Assembly: GCA_013151865.1 (NCBI GenBank)
Contig: JAADHN010000034.1
Location: forward strand, 1 to 64,000
Direction: 5' to 3'
Origin: Kiritimatiellota bacterium
GTDB lineage: Bacteria; Verrucomicrobiota; Lentisphaeria; Oligosphaerales; JAADHN01
DNA: 64,000 nucleotides
Shown: positions 26,108-33,946 of the stretch, in pieces
How the letters are laid out: the number at the start of each line of letters is the position of its first letter
Numbering within the stretch: the first letter of the stretch is position 1
Translations under genes and position numbers: made by a program
Notes under the pieces: generated by a model
The model's input: the letters and a program-made list of their open reading frames with translations, nothing else
Databases searched by the model: none
Told to the model about the DNA's origin: nothing

Positions 26108-27409
26108 TCAACCCCGGGGCAGGTCCTCAATGCGAATCAGCACCGGCGGTTCGTCGACGACCGGCAGGGCGCGGATTTCGTCGAGGGCCTGCTGCATATC
26201 GGCTTCTCGTGCGGCATGCGTCAAGATGACGAGGGGCACGGTGTTCTGGGAGACTTCCTGCTGAGTCACGCTGGCGATGCTGATGTCTTTTCGGCCGAAT
26301 ATGGCCGCGATCATGGCCAATACGCCCGGACGGTCGGCGACCTGCAACCGCAGGTAATAGCGGGTCCGCACTTCGGACATGGGCACGATCTGCGCGTAGC
26401 CCCGATGGGCTCGAAAACCCGGCACACGCCGGTGCGAACCGAATTTCAGGTTCAGGCCCACATCCACGATGTCGGCCACCACGGCGCTCGAGGTCGCGGC
26501 GCGGCCGGCGCCGCGTCCGTAATACAGGGTTTCGCCCACCGGGACCCCCCGGATCCAAACCGCATTGAACACGCCTTCGACATGCCCCAGCAGCGACGTG
26601 GCCGGAACCAGGGCGGGATGAACCCGCATCTGGACGTTCGAGTCGTCTTGTTTGATAATGGCGAGCAGTTTGATCTTGTAGCCGAGGGCCCGGGCGTAGC
26701 CGATGTCCTGCAGCGCGATTCCGCGGATGCCTTCGATGTACAGCGGGTCCATCCCGAACCATTCCCCGTACGCCAATGACGCCAGAATGGTGGCTTTGTG
26801 GGCCGTATCGACACCGTCGATATCCAGGGACGGGTCTGCTTCCGCATAGCCTTTGGCCTGGGCCTCGGCGAGGACTTCCGCGAATGGTACCTGCTCCTTT
26901 TCCATCCGGGTGAGGATGTAGTTGCAGGTGCCGTTCAGAATGCCGAGGATCTGTTCGGTCCGATTGCCCACGAGCCCCTCACGCACGGCTTTGATCACCG
27001 GGATGCCGCCGCCCACGCTGCCTTCGTAATAGACGTCCGCCGACGATTGTTCCGCAGCGGCAAAGATTTCGTCGCCGTGCTCGGCAAGCAGTGCTTTGTT
27101 CGCCGTCACAACCGGCTTGCCGCTGCGCAGGGCTCGGAGGATAAAATCGCGTGCCACGGTGGTGCCGCCCACCAATTCGACCACGACATCGATGTCGCCG
27201 GCCTCGATCACCGCCCGCGCATCGGGAGTCAGGATGCCGGCGGGGAGCGAGACGCCGCGGTCGGAGGAAACGTCCAGGTCGGCGACGCGTTTGAGCACCG
27301 GTTCGACCCCGGTGCGTTCGCCGATCAACCGACCGTTGATCAGCAGGCATTCGGCGACACCGGCGCCCACAGTGCCGAACCCGACGATTCCGACGTTGAT
27401 CTGTTTCAT
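26108..27409 (-). CDS. hom: Homoserine dehydrogenase with ACT domain
   Basis: The 433-residue enzyme reduces aspartate semialdehyde to homoserine. NAD(P) motif VGFGTVGAGV is at the N terminus; catalytic-domain signatures include VTANKALLAEHG, GGGIPVIKA and NGTCNYILTRM; an ACT domain ends the protein (YYLRLQVADRPGVLAMIAAI), as in threonine-inhibited enzymes. ATG at 27409 is fixed by the conserved N terminus; the ribosome site is weak. It heads the hom-lysC-cimA operon and is preceded by a promoter, a leader peptide and a terminator (see separate entries). Confidence 0.95.
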   Translation of the reverse strand: MKQINVGIVGFGTVGAGVAECLLINGRLIGERTGVEPVLKRVADLDVSSDRGVSLPAGILTPDARAVIEAGDIDVVVELVGGTTVARDFILRALRSGKPVVTANKALLAEHGDEIFAAAEQSSADVYYEGSVGGGIPVIKAVREGLVGNRTEQILGILNGTCNYILTRMEKEQVPFAEVLAEAQAKGYAEADPSLDIDGVDTAHKATILASLAYGEWFGMDPLYIEGIRGIALQDIGYARALGYKIKLLAIIKQDDSNVQMRVHPALVPATSLLGHVEGVFNAVWIRGVPVGETLYYGRGAGRAATSSAVVADIVDVGLNLKFGSHRRVPGFRAHRGYAQIVPMSEVRTRYYLRLQVADRPGVLAMIAAIFGRKDISIASVTQQEVSQNTVPLVILTHAAREADMQQALDEIRALPVVDEPPVLIRIEDLPRG

Positions 27410-27496
27410 AATGATACGTCCCGTTCCACTCGATCTGCGCTCGCCCCGCGGCCCCCGACGAGTCGGTCCCGTGAAAAAGCGTGCACGGCCACGACC

Positions 27497-27541
27497 AAAA
27501 AGAACGCCCTTCAAGCCTCCGTCGGCGTGGCGTGAAGGGCG
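27497..27541 (-). terminator. Intrinsic terminator in the hom leader (attenuator stem 3:4)
   Basis: On the minus strand, CGCCCTTCA (27541-27533) and TGAAGGGCG (27513-27505) form a perfect 9-bp stem with a 19-nt loop, followed at once by TTCTTTTT (27504-27497). This is a canonical Rho-independent terminator, about 90 nt upstream of the hom start and directed toward hom, so it must be bypassed for operon expression. Confidence 0.8.
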
Positions 27542-27569
27542 CATCCAAGTCGGACCTGTATCCGTCCGC

Positions 27570-27641
27570 TTACCCCCCAGCGCGCAGACCGCGCGTGGGG
27601 ATCGTAATGCCGAGCAGATGGTGTGTCCGGTTGTTTTTCAT
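27570..27641 (-). CDS. Leader peptide of the hom-lysC-cimA operon (23 aa, Ile/Thr-rich)
   Basis: A short ORF runs from ATG at 27641 to TAA at 27570, between the predicted promoter and the terminator. Residues 9-16 are LLGITIPT; over all there are three Thr, two Ile and three Leu. Codons 12-16 (ATT ACG ATC CCC ACG) overlap the 5' arm of hairpin 1:2. The downstream genes make threonine and isoleucine precursors, so these are the expected control codons. No strong ribosome site is visible (GGAA about 11 nt upstream). The same reading frame is open further upstream, but the promoter position makes the short form likely. Confidence 0.62.
   Translation of the reverse strand: MKNNRTHHLLGITIPTRGLRAGG
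27575..27600 (-). promoter_or_regulatory. Attenuator hairpin 1:2, with alternative anti-terminator pairing
   Basis: On the minus strand CCCCACGCGC (27600-27591) pairs with GCGCG-C-TGGGG (27585-27575), ten base pairs with one bulged base and a 5-nt loop. The 3' arm extended to TGGGGGG (27579-27573) can instead pair with CCCTTCA (27539-27533) in the 5' arm of the terminator, seven pairs including two G-U. Opening hairpin 1:2 could therefore block termination. Confidence 0.6.
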
Positions 27642-27713
27642 GGGAGAGCGAGTTCCGATTGTCCGCCGCCGGAATGCGATCGCGGGCAAAGTACATTCGT
27701 CGTAACGCAGCAT

Positions 27714-27742
27714 AGTATACACGGTATCGACTGTCGGCGCAA
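27714..27742 (-). promoter_or_regulatory. Promoter of the hom-lysC-cimA operon
   Basis: Minus strand: -35 TTGCGC (27742-27737), 17-bp spacer, -10 TATACT (27719-27714; five of six consensus). Predicted start near 27707 gives a leader of about 300 nt that begins roughly 65 nt before the leader peptide. Confidence 0.55.
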
Positions 27743-27768
27743 CCCGCTCAATCGGCCCGGTCCGGTGA

Positions 27769-28030
27769 CGCGACCACAACCACATTTGTGCCGAGAACGA
27801 CGCCGATCTGCTCGCGGAAACCGATCCACTAAGGAATACCGCCAATGACACCTACGACGCCGTGGGGCGCCTGACGAAACACACCATGCCCGACGCCGCC
27901 CACGAACACTTCACCCACGACCCCGCGCCATGCTTGCCAAACCCGACCGCGCCTGCCACGTCGCAACCGCCGACGGCCTCTTCGGGGGCAAGAACCGCAC
28001 CGACGATGCGGCGAATGTTTTCTCCAGACA
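27769..28030 (+). pseudogene. Decayed Rhs/YD-repeat fragment
   Basis: In one frame the plus strand encodes LLAETDPLRNT followed by DTYDAVGRLTKHTMPD, matching the YD-repeat consensus (TDPLGNT...YDAxGRLTxxTxPDG). Around 27930 the similarity seems to continue in another frame (MLAKPDRACHVATADG, compare LLAKTDRAG in Rhs proteins). Stops lie just before the fragment, and no start, remaining core or toxin tip is present. It is a remnant of an Rhs-type protein gene, now lying in the region upstream of the hom promoter. Confidence 0.55.
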
Positions 28031-28258
28031 AGTCGCAATTCTTCTTCCCGAGGTCCTAACGCAGCGGGTTGTGCCCCGGCGTCGCGTCGATCAGCCGCCT
28101 TTGCCCTTGCGGGGGTTTGGCTTGCAATTGGCAAACCCCCGGAAGTATGTGGGGCTTGCATGCGGCGGTGCCGGTATTTTTGCGAATGTCCTGCAGAGGG
28201 GGGAACTGCAAAAACGACCGGCAACGACGGCCCCCAACTGTCGCCCGTGCCGTTGACC
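28031..28258. other. Noncoding tail with a 9-bp palindrome
   Basis: Between the Rhs remnant and the aldo/keto reductase end. GGGGGTTTG (28111-28119) and CAAACCCCC (28132-28140) form a perfect 9-bp inverted repeat with a 12-nt spacer, without a T-run on either side. It lies about 120 nt downstream of the reductase and might aid transcript 3' end stability. Confidence 0.4.
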
Positions 28259-29386
28259 TCAGAGAAACGCCGGTGATTCGCCACGCAGTTTCGCCAGAGC
28301 CAATCGAGTCTTGCGCGCCACGTCGATGCCATAGGGGCATTTCATCCGTCCGGCGGTCTCCACAAATGTGCGGGCGTCCCGGTCCTTCGCCCGGAACCGT
28401 TCTTTTGCGATGTCACCCAACCCGAACCAGCCGGCCAGTCGAACGCGCAGCGCGTAATCGGCCGGGTTGTGGGGCAGGTAGTCGATCATTTGGCGGTCGC
28501 AATAACCTTCGAGGCGGAACAGTTCCATGAGCTGCTCGGGGCAGACGCCGCACTGCCGACATACATATCGGCCCAATTCCGGCGCGTCGCGCAAGATCGC
28601 CTCGATCTCCGCTGTTTCCGCCGGACCGCGGCACACCGCCGCTGCCGCCTGGTGGATGTGCTCCGGCGCATTCATACCGCAGACCGCCACTTCGGCGCCC
28701 GCCGCCAACACATAGCGCAGGGCCGACTCTGCCGAACGATACAGAAAGCCGTCGGCCAGCGGCTTCATGGCCGTGATACCGACACCGCGCTCGCGAGCCA
28801 ACGGAAACACTTTTTGCCGGATCTCGGGAAGATACAGATCCTCGAGGAAGTTGCACCAGATCAAGATGAGCGACAGCGGGAGGCGCCTAATCCCCTCGAT
28901 GTACATGGGCACGCGATGACTGCTCATCCCAATACCCCTGACCAGGCCTTCGTCGAGCGCCTTCAGCATCCCGTCCAGGGCACCGCCCGGCGCTGTAATG
29001 CGCTCGAGCTTTTCCATCGTGTTAAGCCCGTGGAACAGATAGAAATCCAGGTAGTCCGTGTCGAGAGCCTCCAGGGATGCCTCCAGTTCGCGACGGAGAT
29101 CGTCGGCCGTTGCCGCTCCCGTCTTGCTGCACAGAACAACCCGGTCTCGCCGTCCCGCGAGGGCCCGGCCCAGCTTTTCTTCCGAGGCGCCCCCACCGTA
29201 GCTCCGAGCCGTCTCGATATAATTGCCGCCGACGCGGAGAAAAATGTCGACGAGTTCTGCGACCACCTCCGCGGAAATCTCGACTTGATGGAAGCCGCCC
29301 AAAGCGAGTCGGCTGAGTTCCACGCCCGTTTTTCCAAGCGCGACGCGCGGTAACTGCTGTCCCTGAAACTCCGATATTCGGTCCAC
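28259..29386 (-). CDS. Aldo/keto reductase with degenerate C-terminal Fe-S-type region
   Basis: The 375-residue protein has the AKR barrel pattern: RVALGKTGVELSRLALGGF, YIETARSYG with the catalytic Tyr, LDFYLFHG and GIGMSS. Beyond residue about 280 it carries a Cys-containing extension (YVCRQCGVCPEQLM ... CDRQ ... KCPYGIDV) like the ferredoxin-type tail of some bacterial AKRs, though spacing is not a full 4Fe-4S CxxCxxC-x3-C-P set. GTG at 29386 is preferred since GGAGGA lies 6 nt upstream; another GTG lies four codons before. It is transcribed divergently from the sulfatase. Substrate unknown. Confidence 0.75.
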   Translation of the reverse strand: MDRISEFQGQQLPRVALGKTGVELSRLALGGFHQVEISAEVVAELVDIFLRVGGNYIETARSYGGGASEEKLGRALAGRRDRVVLCSKTGAATADDLRRELEASLEALDTDYLDFYLFHGLNTMEKLERITAPGGALDGMLKALDEGLVRGIGMSSHRVPMYIEGIRRLPLSLILIWCNFLEDLYLPEIRQKVFPLARERGVGITAMKPLADGFLYRSAESALRYVLAAGAEVAVCGMNAPEHIHQAAAAVCRGPAETAEIEAILRDAPELGRYVCRQCGVCPEQLMELFRLEGYCDRQMIDYLPHNPADYALRVRLAGWFGLGDIAKERFRAKDRDARTFVETAGRMKCPYGIDVARKTRLALAKLRGESPAFL

Positions 29387-29962
29387 GGCTTCCTCCACGT
29401 TGCTGTCGGCAAATACTGGTGGGCTGGAAACGACATGAAGGGCAAGCGTCCCTCAACAGAACCTCGAGCACCTTGCGAGTAGTCCTGAAACGCACCGAAA
29501 CCTGGAATGTTCGACGCGTGATCGTCTACTGTGGTGCAAGCGGGCGCCGTGAGCGTCGTTTGAAAGACAGGCGCCTCGCCCGTGGAGAGCGGACGGACAT
29601 TGCCGGCGGGGGGGACCCCACCGCATACTGTAACGCCCCGTTGCCGTCGCGTCTTTGCTGAATCCGAATGGGTGAAACGTCGTTTCGCGCCACATGCTCG
29701 CGCGCTCGAAGCAAGCAAGTCGCAAGTCGGCCGCTTGAACGGAAATCTATGTTGGACACGACCCCGTGAGTGGCGCCGGGGACGAGGGACGACTGCGGGG
29801 ACGAACACGGACACAGCGAAGGCACTGAAAATGAACGTTCGGTTATGTCGTCCGCCGGAGTGAAATCACCGAGTTCAGGCACACACATCGGCCCGATCAT
29901 GGGTATATTGCGGAACGTTCCACCTGTCGCTGTCACGGATTTCGAAACAAGGAAACGCCGCC
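29387..29962. other. Divergent intergenic region (aldo/keto reductase / sulfatase)
   Basis: About 575 bp. An AT-rich TATATT at 29911-29916 in GGTATATTGCGG, about 50 bp before the sulfatase start, is a candidate -10. Short open frames here show no recognisable protein. No RNA or mobile element was recognised. Confidence 0.4.
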
Positions 29963-31372
29963 ATGCGCCGTCGGAAGCAGCCGAACATCCTGTATATCAT
30001 GACCGACGACCACGCCGCGCACGCCATGTCCTGCTACGGCAGTCGGATCAACGAGACCGTGAACCTGGACCGCATCGCGTCCGAAGGGATGCGATTCGAC
30101 AACTGCTTCTGCACCAACTCGATCTGCACGCCTAGCCGAGCCACCATCCTCACCGGAACCTGGAACCACGTCAACGGCGTCACCACCCTCGCCACGCCCA
30201 TGGACAACCGGTTGACGACCTTCCCGAAGCTTCTGCGAGAACAGGGGTACCAGACCGCCGTCATCGGCAAGTGGCACTTGGGCCGGGGCCCGGCCCACCA
30301 GCCCACCGGTTTCGATTACTGGAACGTGCTGCCCGGCCAGGGACTTTACCACGACCCGATCATGATCGAGCAGGGAGAAGAGAAACGATTCCAGGGCTAT
30401 GTGACCGACCGAATCACCGACTTCTGTCTGGACTGGCTCGAACACCGGGACCCATCGCGTCCATTCTGTTTGCTCTGTCACCACAAAGCACCGCACCGCC
30501 CTTGGCAGCCGGCTGAACGCCACGCCGCCCTGTACGAGGACATCGATATCCCAGCGCCGGAAACTTTCGACGACGACTATTCACATCGTTCCCGTGCCGC
30601 CGCCGAGGCCAAAATGCGCGTCGACCGCGACCTGAACGAAACCGACCTGAAGCAACCCGTACCCGAGGGGCTTTCCCCCGAAAAAGAGCGGCACTGGAAA
30701 TACCAGCGTTACATCAAAGACTATCTGCGTTGCATCGCCGCCGTGGACGAGAGCACCGGCCGACTACTGAATTACTTGGATCGCAATGGGTTGTATGACG
30801 ATACCATTGTGGTCTACACCTCGGACCAGGGGTTCTTCCTCGGCGATCACGGCTGGTACGACAAACGCTTCATGTACGAAGAGTCCCTGCGAATGCCGTT
30901 CCTGGTCCGGTACCCCCGTGAGGTCGTCCCGGGGTCGGTTTGCCGCGATATTGCTCTCAATGCGGACTTCGGCCCGACCTTTCTCGATTTCGCCGGGATC
31001 GATGTGCCCGGCGAGATGCAGGGGCGCTCCATCCGCCCCCTGCTGCAAGGGCGGCGGCCGCCCGATTGGCGAACCTCCTTTTACTACCGTTACTGGATGC
31101 ACTTGTCGCACCATTACGTTTGGGCCCATTACGGCATCCGCACCGAGCGGTACAAACTCATCTACTATTACGGCGAGGCGCTGGGTCAGAAGGGGGCCGT
31201 CGATGAATCGAAAGAACCGGAATGGGAACTTTTCGACCTCGACCTGGATCCGTATGAGTTGAACAGCGTGTACGGCGACCCGCGGTATGCACAGACGGTC
31301 CGGGACCTCAAAGATGAACTCCATCGTCTTCAGGCCGAGGTGCGCGACGCGCCGGTGGCGGAGATCGGGTAG
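29963..31372 (+). CDS. Sulfatase (S1 family)
   Basis: The 469-residue protein is a type I sulfatase. The N terminus QPNILYIMTDDHAAHAMSCYG provides the two metal-binding Asp residues; the formylglycine motif is CTPSRATILTG (Cys-type, needing activation by formylglycine-generating enzyme or anSME); WHLGRGPAHQPTGFDYW and YTSDQGFFLGDHGWYDKRF complete the site. No signal peptide is visible, unlike most glycan sulfatases of such bacteria, so it may act in the cytoplasm on imported sulfated oligosaccharides. ATG at 29963 has AAGGAA upstream. It is followed 140 bp later by a URO-D-like gene on the same strand. Confidence 0.92.
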   Translation: MRRRKQPNILYIMTDDHAAHAMSCYGSRINETVNLDRIASEGMRFDNCFCTNSICTPSRATILTGTWNHVNGVTTLATPMDNRLTTFPKLLREQGYQTAVIGKWHLGRGPAHQPTGFDYWNVLPGQGLYHDPIMIEQGEEKRFQGYVTDRITDFCLDWLEHRDPSRPFCLLCHHKAPHRPWQPAERHAALYEDIDIPAPETFDDDYSHRSRAAAEAKMRVDRDLNETDLKQPVPEGLSPEKERHWKYQRYIKDYLRCIAAVDESTGRLLNYLDRNGLYDDTIVVYTSDQGFFLGDHGWYDKRFMYEESLRMPFLVRYPREVVPGSVCRDIALNADFGPTFLDFAGIDVPGEMQGRSIRPLLQGRRPPDWRTSFYYRYWMHLSHHYVWAHYGIRTERYKLIYYYGEALGQKGAVDESKEPEWELFDLDLDPYELNSVYGDPRYAQTVRDLKDELHRLQAEVRDAPVAEIG

Positions 31373-31512
31373 CCCGATCCCGGAGTGCCGCGGAATCGAA
31401 TCTCTCGGGCAATACTCCGGCAGCGGGTCCCCTTACGCGGCAGCCGCTTTCGCGGCGAGCGCGGGTCGGGCACAAGACGGTCCGATCAAGCGCGACACCG
31501 GGAGCAGATTGG

Positions 31513-32658
31513 ATGACTTCCAAAGAACGTGTGCGGACCGCTGTGGCAGGCGGGCGTCCCGATAAGACGCCGCTCGGATTCTACGTAGTCGATTACGACA
31601 TCATCGAGTCTGTCATCGGGCGGCCGACTTTTGTTCGCAATAAAGTCAAGGCCCAGCTCGCACTATGGGAAGGCCGGCGGGACGAAGTGGTGGAAAGTTA
31701 CAAGCACGACACGGTCGACTTTTACCGCAAGATCGACGTGTGCGACGTGATTTGCTTCAAAGAGGCCCCGATCGTGCCGCCGAAAGACGCCGATCCCGGA
31801 CCGCCGCCCAGACGCATTGCAGACGACAAATGGGAAGACGTCCATGGGCGCATCTACCAGGTCAGTACGATCAGCAATGAACTGGTGTGCGTTCGCGACC
31901 CGGAAAAGGGTGTCCGGCGGTTCAGGGTCGAGCAGTTCTCGGGTCCGGTCGAGGTGAAACCGCCCGATCCCTCCATCTTCGAAGCCTGCGACTATCTGAT
32001 CGATCACCTCGGGTCGGACCGTTATATCGCGGGGCGTTCCGGGGCGCTGGTGGGCATGCTCATGCTCGGGGGAATGGAGCAGGGCTTAATGGAATACCTG
32101 CTCCACCCGGAGGTGGTTCGGGCCGCGATCCGCCGGGCGGTAGCCGTTGCCGATTTGCAAGACAGTTTCTACATCCGGCCGGGACAAGACGGCGTTCTGT
32201 TCGAGCAGGACATGGCCAGCACCCGCGGACCGCACATGTCGCCGGCCATGTTCGACGAATTCTGCCTGCCGGCCATACGCGAGCGCGTGGCCAGCGTCAA
32301 GCGACACGGCATGCAGGTGCTGTTGCACAACTGCGGGAACAACCGTGTGTTGATGGATCGGTTCGCCGCCGCGGGGATTCAGTGTTACCAGTCCCTGCAG
32401 ACCAACGCGGACATGGATGTGGCTTCGCTCAAGGCCGAGTTCGGCGGCCGCATGGCGTTTTGGGGCGGCGTGGACGTGGCGGTCCTGATCTCCGGCACGC
32501 CCGCCGAGGTGCGACGCGAAGTGCGCAACGCACTCGAAGCCGGCGCCCCGGGCGGCGGCTTCATCCTCGGCCCGAGCCATTCCATCGCGCACGGCACGCC
32601 GTACGATAATTTCATGGCCATGCTCGACGAGTTCGCACGGCTCCGTGACCGGTATTGA
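31513..32658 (+). CDS. URO-D-like methyltransferase, second copy
   Basis: The 381-residue protein belongs to the same superfamily as the product encoded at 6004-7146, but is clearly diverged. It begins TSKERVRTAVAGGRPDKTP, carries SFYIRPGQDGVLFEQDMAST and HMSPAMFDEF, and HNCGNN at the metal-site strand. The second site is GGVDVAVL, without the Cys seen in GNVDC of the first copy, so zinc coordination may differ. GGAG lies 8 nt before ATG 31513. Pairing with a sulfatase suggests a link to glycan or one-carbon metabolism, which is inference. Confidence 0.78.
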   Translation: MTSKERVRTAVAGGRPDKTPLGFYVVDYDIIESVIGRPTFVRNKVKAQLALWEGRRDEVVESYKHDTVDFYRKIDVCDVICFKEAPIVPPKDADPGPPPRRIADDKWEDVHGRIYQVSTISNELVCVRDPEKGVRRFRVEQFSGPVEVKPPDPSIFEACDYLIDHLGSDRYIAGRSGALVGMLMLGGMEQGLMEYLLHPEVVRAAIRRAVAVADLQDSFYIRPGQDGVLFEQDMASTRGPHMSPAMFDEFCLPAIRERVASVKRHGMQVLLHNCGNNRVLMDRFAAAGIQCYQSLQTNADMDVASLKAEFGGRMAFWGGVDVAVLISGTPAEVRREVRNALEAGAPGGGFILGPSHSIAHGTPYDNFMAMLDEFARLRDRY

Positions 32659-33148
32659 ATTGCCGCTGTTCGGGCCGACTGCCCGGGGGGTCGAGTTGGC
32701 CGTTCGTCGGGGGGACCGACGGCCAAGACCAGAGGGCAGGTCGCGGTCCGTCAAGGCCCCCGCCGGCGATTGCTTTTTCCGCGGCGGCGGCTAGTGTACT
32801 GTTCCTCGATTTTTATCTGCCGGGCTGCCTCCGTTCACGCCAGTGAGCGCCCCGAACAGGGGGCGAAAAGGGGGGGGACAGGGCGGGACGGCAGGAACGA
32901 ACGCGACCGGGAAGCCGTCGGAGGCCTATTCCCGGCGTTGCCCGGGCTGAATCATTCACGAGCCGTCTGCTCCGATGACGCATCTCACACACCTTCGGAA
33001 CATTGCCGCCAACCGCCGACCGAGCCGGTGTTTCAATGCACCCTCGCCCGCCGTTCGACGCAATGATCCGAGTCCGTGCAAGCTGCGCCCTCTCGCGACG
33101 ACAACGTTCACACATGTTCCGGGTTAGCTTGCGGAAGGACCGCCTGCC
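32659..33148. other. Intergenic region with terminator-like hairpin
   Basis: About 490 bp between the URO-D-like gene and lpxA. TTGGCCG...TCGG and CCGACGGCCAA (about 32695-32726) form an 11-bp stem with a 4-nt bulge and 5-nt loop shortly after the stop codon, but no T-run follows. The rest contains G-runs near 32870 and no supported gene. Confidence 0.4.
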
Positions 33149-33946
33149 ATGAGCCGCCAGATTCATCCCACGGCCGTGATCGCATCGGGCGCCGAGATCG
33201 GCGACAACTGCGTGATCGGCCCCCACTGCGTCATCGGCGACCGGGTACGGATCGGCCCCGGGACTCGTCTTCATTCGCATGTGGCGATCGAAGGTTCGAC
33301 GACCCTCGGCGCGGAGTGCGAGATCTTCCCGTTCGCCGCGGTCGGCTGCCAGACGCAGGACCTCAAGTATCGCGGCGGGGAGAGTTTCGTCGAGATCGGG
33401 GACCACACCACCCTTCGCGAATACGTGACGGTGAACGCGGCGACCGGGGAGGGCGACAAAACAGTGGTGGGCAGCCATTGCCACATCCTGGCCTACTGCC
33501 ACATCGCCCACGACTGCCGGTTGGGCAATGGGGTGATCATGAGCAACAACACGCAGCTTGCCGGTCACGTGATCGTCGAAGACCGGGCCGTGTTCGGAGG
33601 CATGGGCGGCGTTCACCAGTTCGTGCGGATCGGGACGCTGGCCATGGTCAGCGGCATGGCTCGAGTGGGGCAAGACGTGGCCCCGTACTGCCTGGCCGCG
33701 GGAATTCCGGCGGGCGCGGTCACCATCAACCGGATCGGCATGGAACGTAATGGGCTTCAGGCCGATTGCATTGCCGCGGTGTCCCGGGCCTACCGTATCC
33801 TTTTCCGCTCCGGTCTGCCGGTGGCGGAGGCCGTGGAGCGGCTTCGGCGCGAATTCGCCGACGTCCCGGAAGTCCAACGCCTTGCGGAATTCGCAGAAAG
33901 CAGCGAACGCGGTCTCGCCCGCCCGAAAGGACGTGCTGAATCATGA
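33149..33946 (+). CDS. lpxA: UDP-N-acetylglucosamine acyltransferase LpxA
   Basis: The 265-residue protein catalyses the first step of lipid A synthesis, transfer of a 3-hydroxyacyl chain to the 3-OH of UDP-GlcNAc. It has the left-handed beta-helix hexapeptide repeats (IHPTAVIASGAEIGDN, VIGPHCVIGDRVRIG), TQDLKYRGG, the catalytic His at about 121 in CHIAHDC, and the C-terminal helical domain. Length is the family's. It overlaps serS by four bases (ATGA), indicating translational coupling. It shows the organism has an LPS-type outer membrane. Confidence 0.96.
   Translation: MSRQIHPTAVIASGAEIGDNCVIGPHCVIGDRVRIGPGTRLHSHVAIEGSTTLGAECEIFPFAAVGCQTQDLKYRGGESFVEIGDHTTLREYVTVNAATGEGDKTVVGSHCHILAYCHIAHDCRLGNGVIMSNNTQLAGHVIVEDRAVFGGMGGVHQFVRIGTLAMVSGMARVGQDVAPYCLAAGIPAGAVTINRIGMERNGLQADCIAAVSRAYRILFRSGLPVAEAVERLRREFADVPEVQRLAEFAESSERGLARPKGRAES

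Noticed and set aside
27829-28332. 167-codon minus-strand open frame
   Set aside because: Arginine-rich, without similarity to any family, and opposite to the Rhs-like fragment; considered noncoding.
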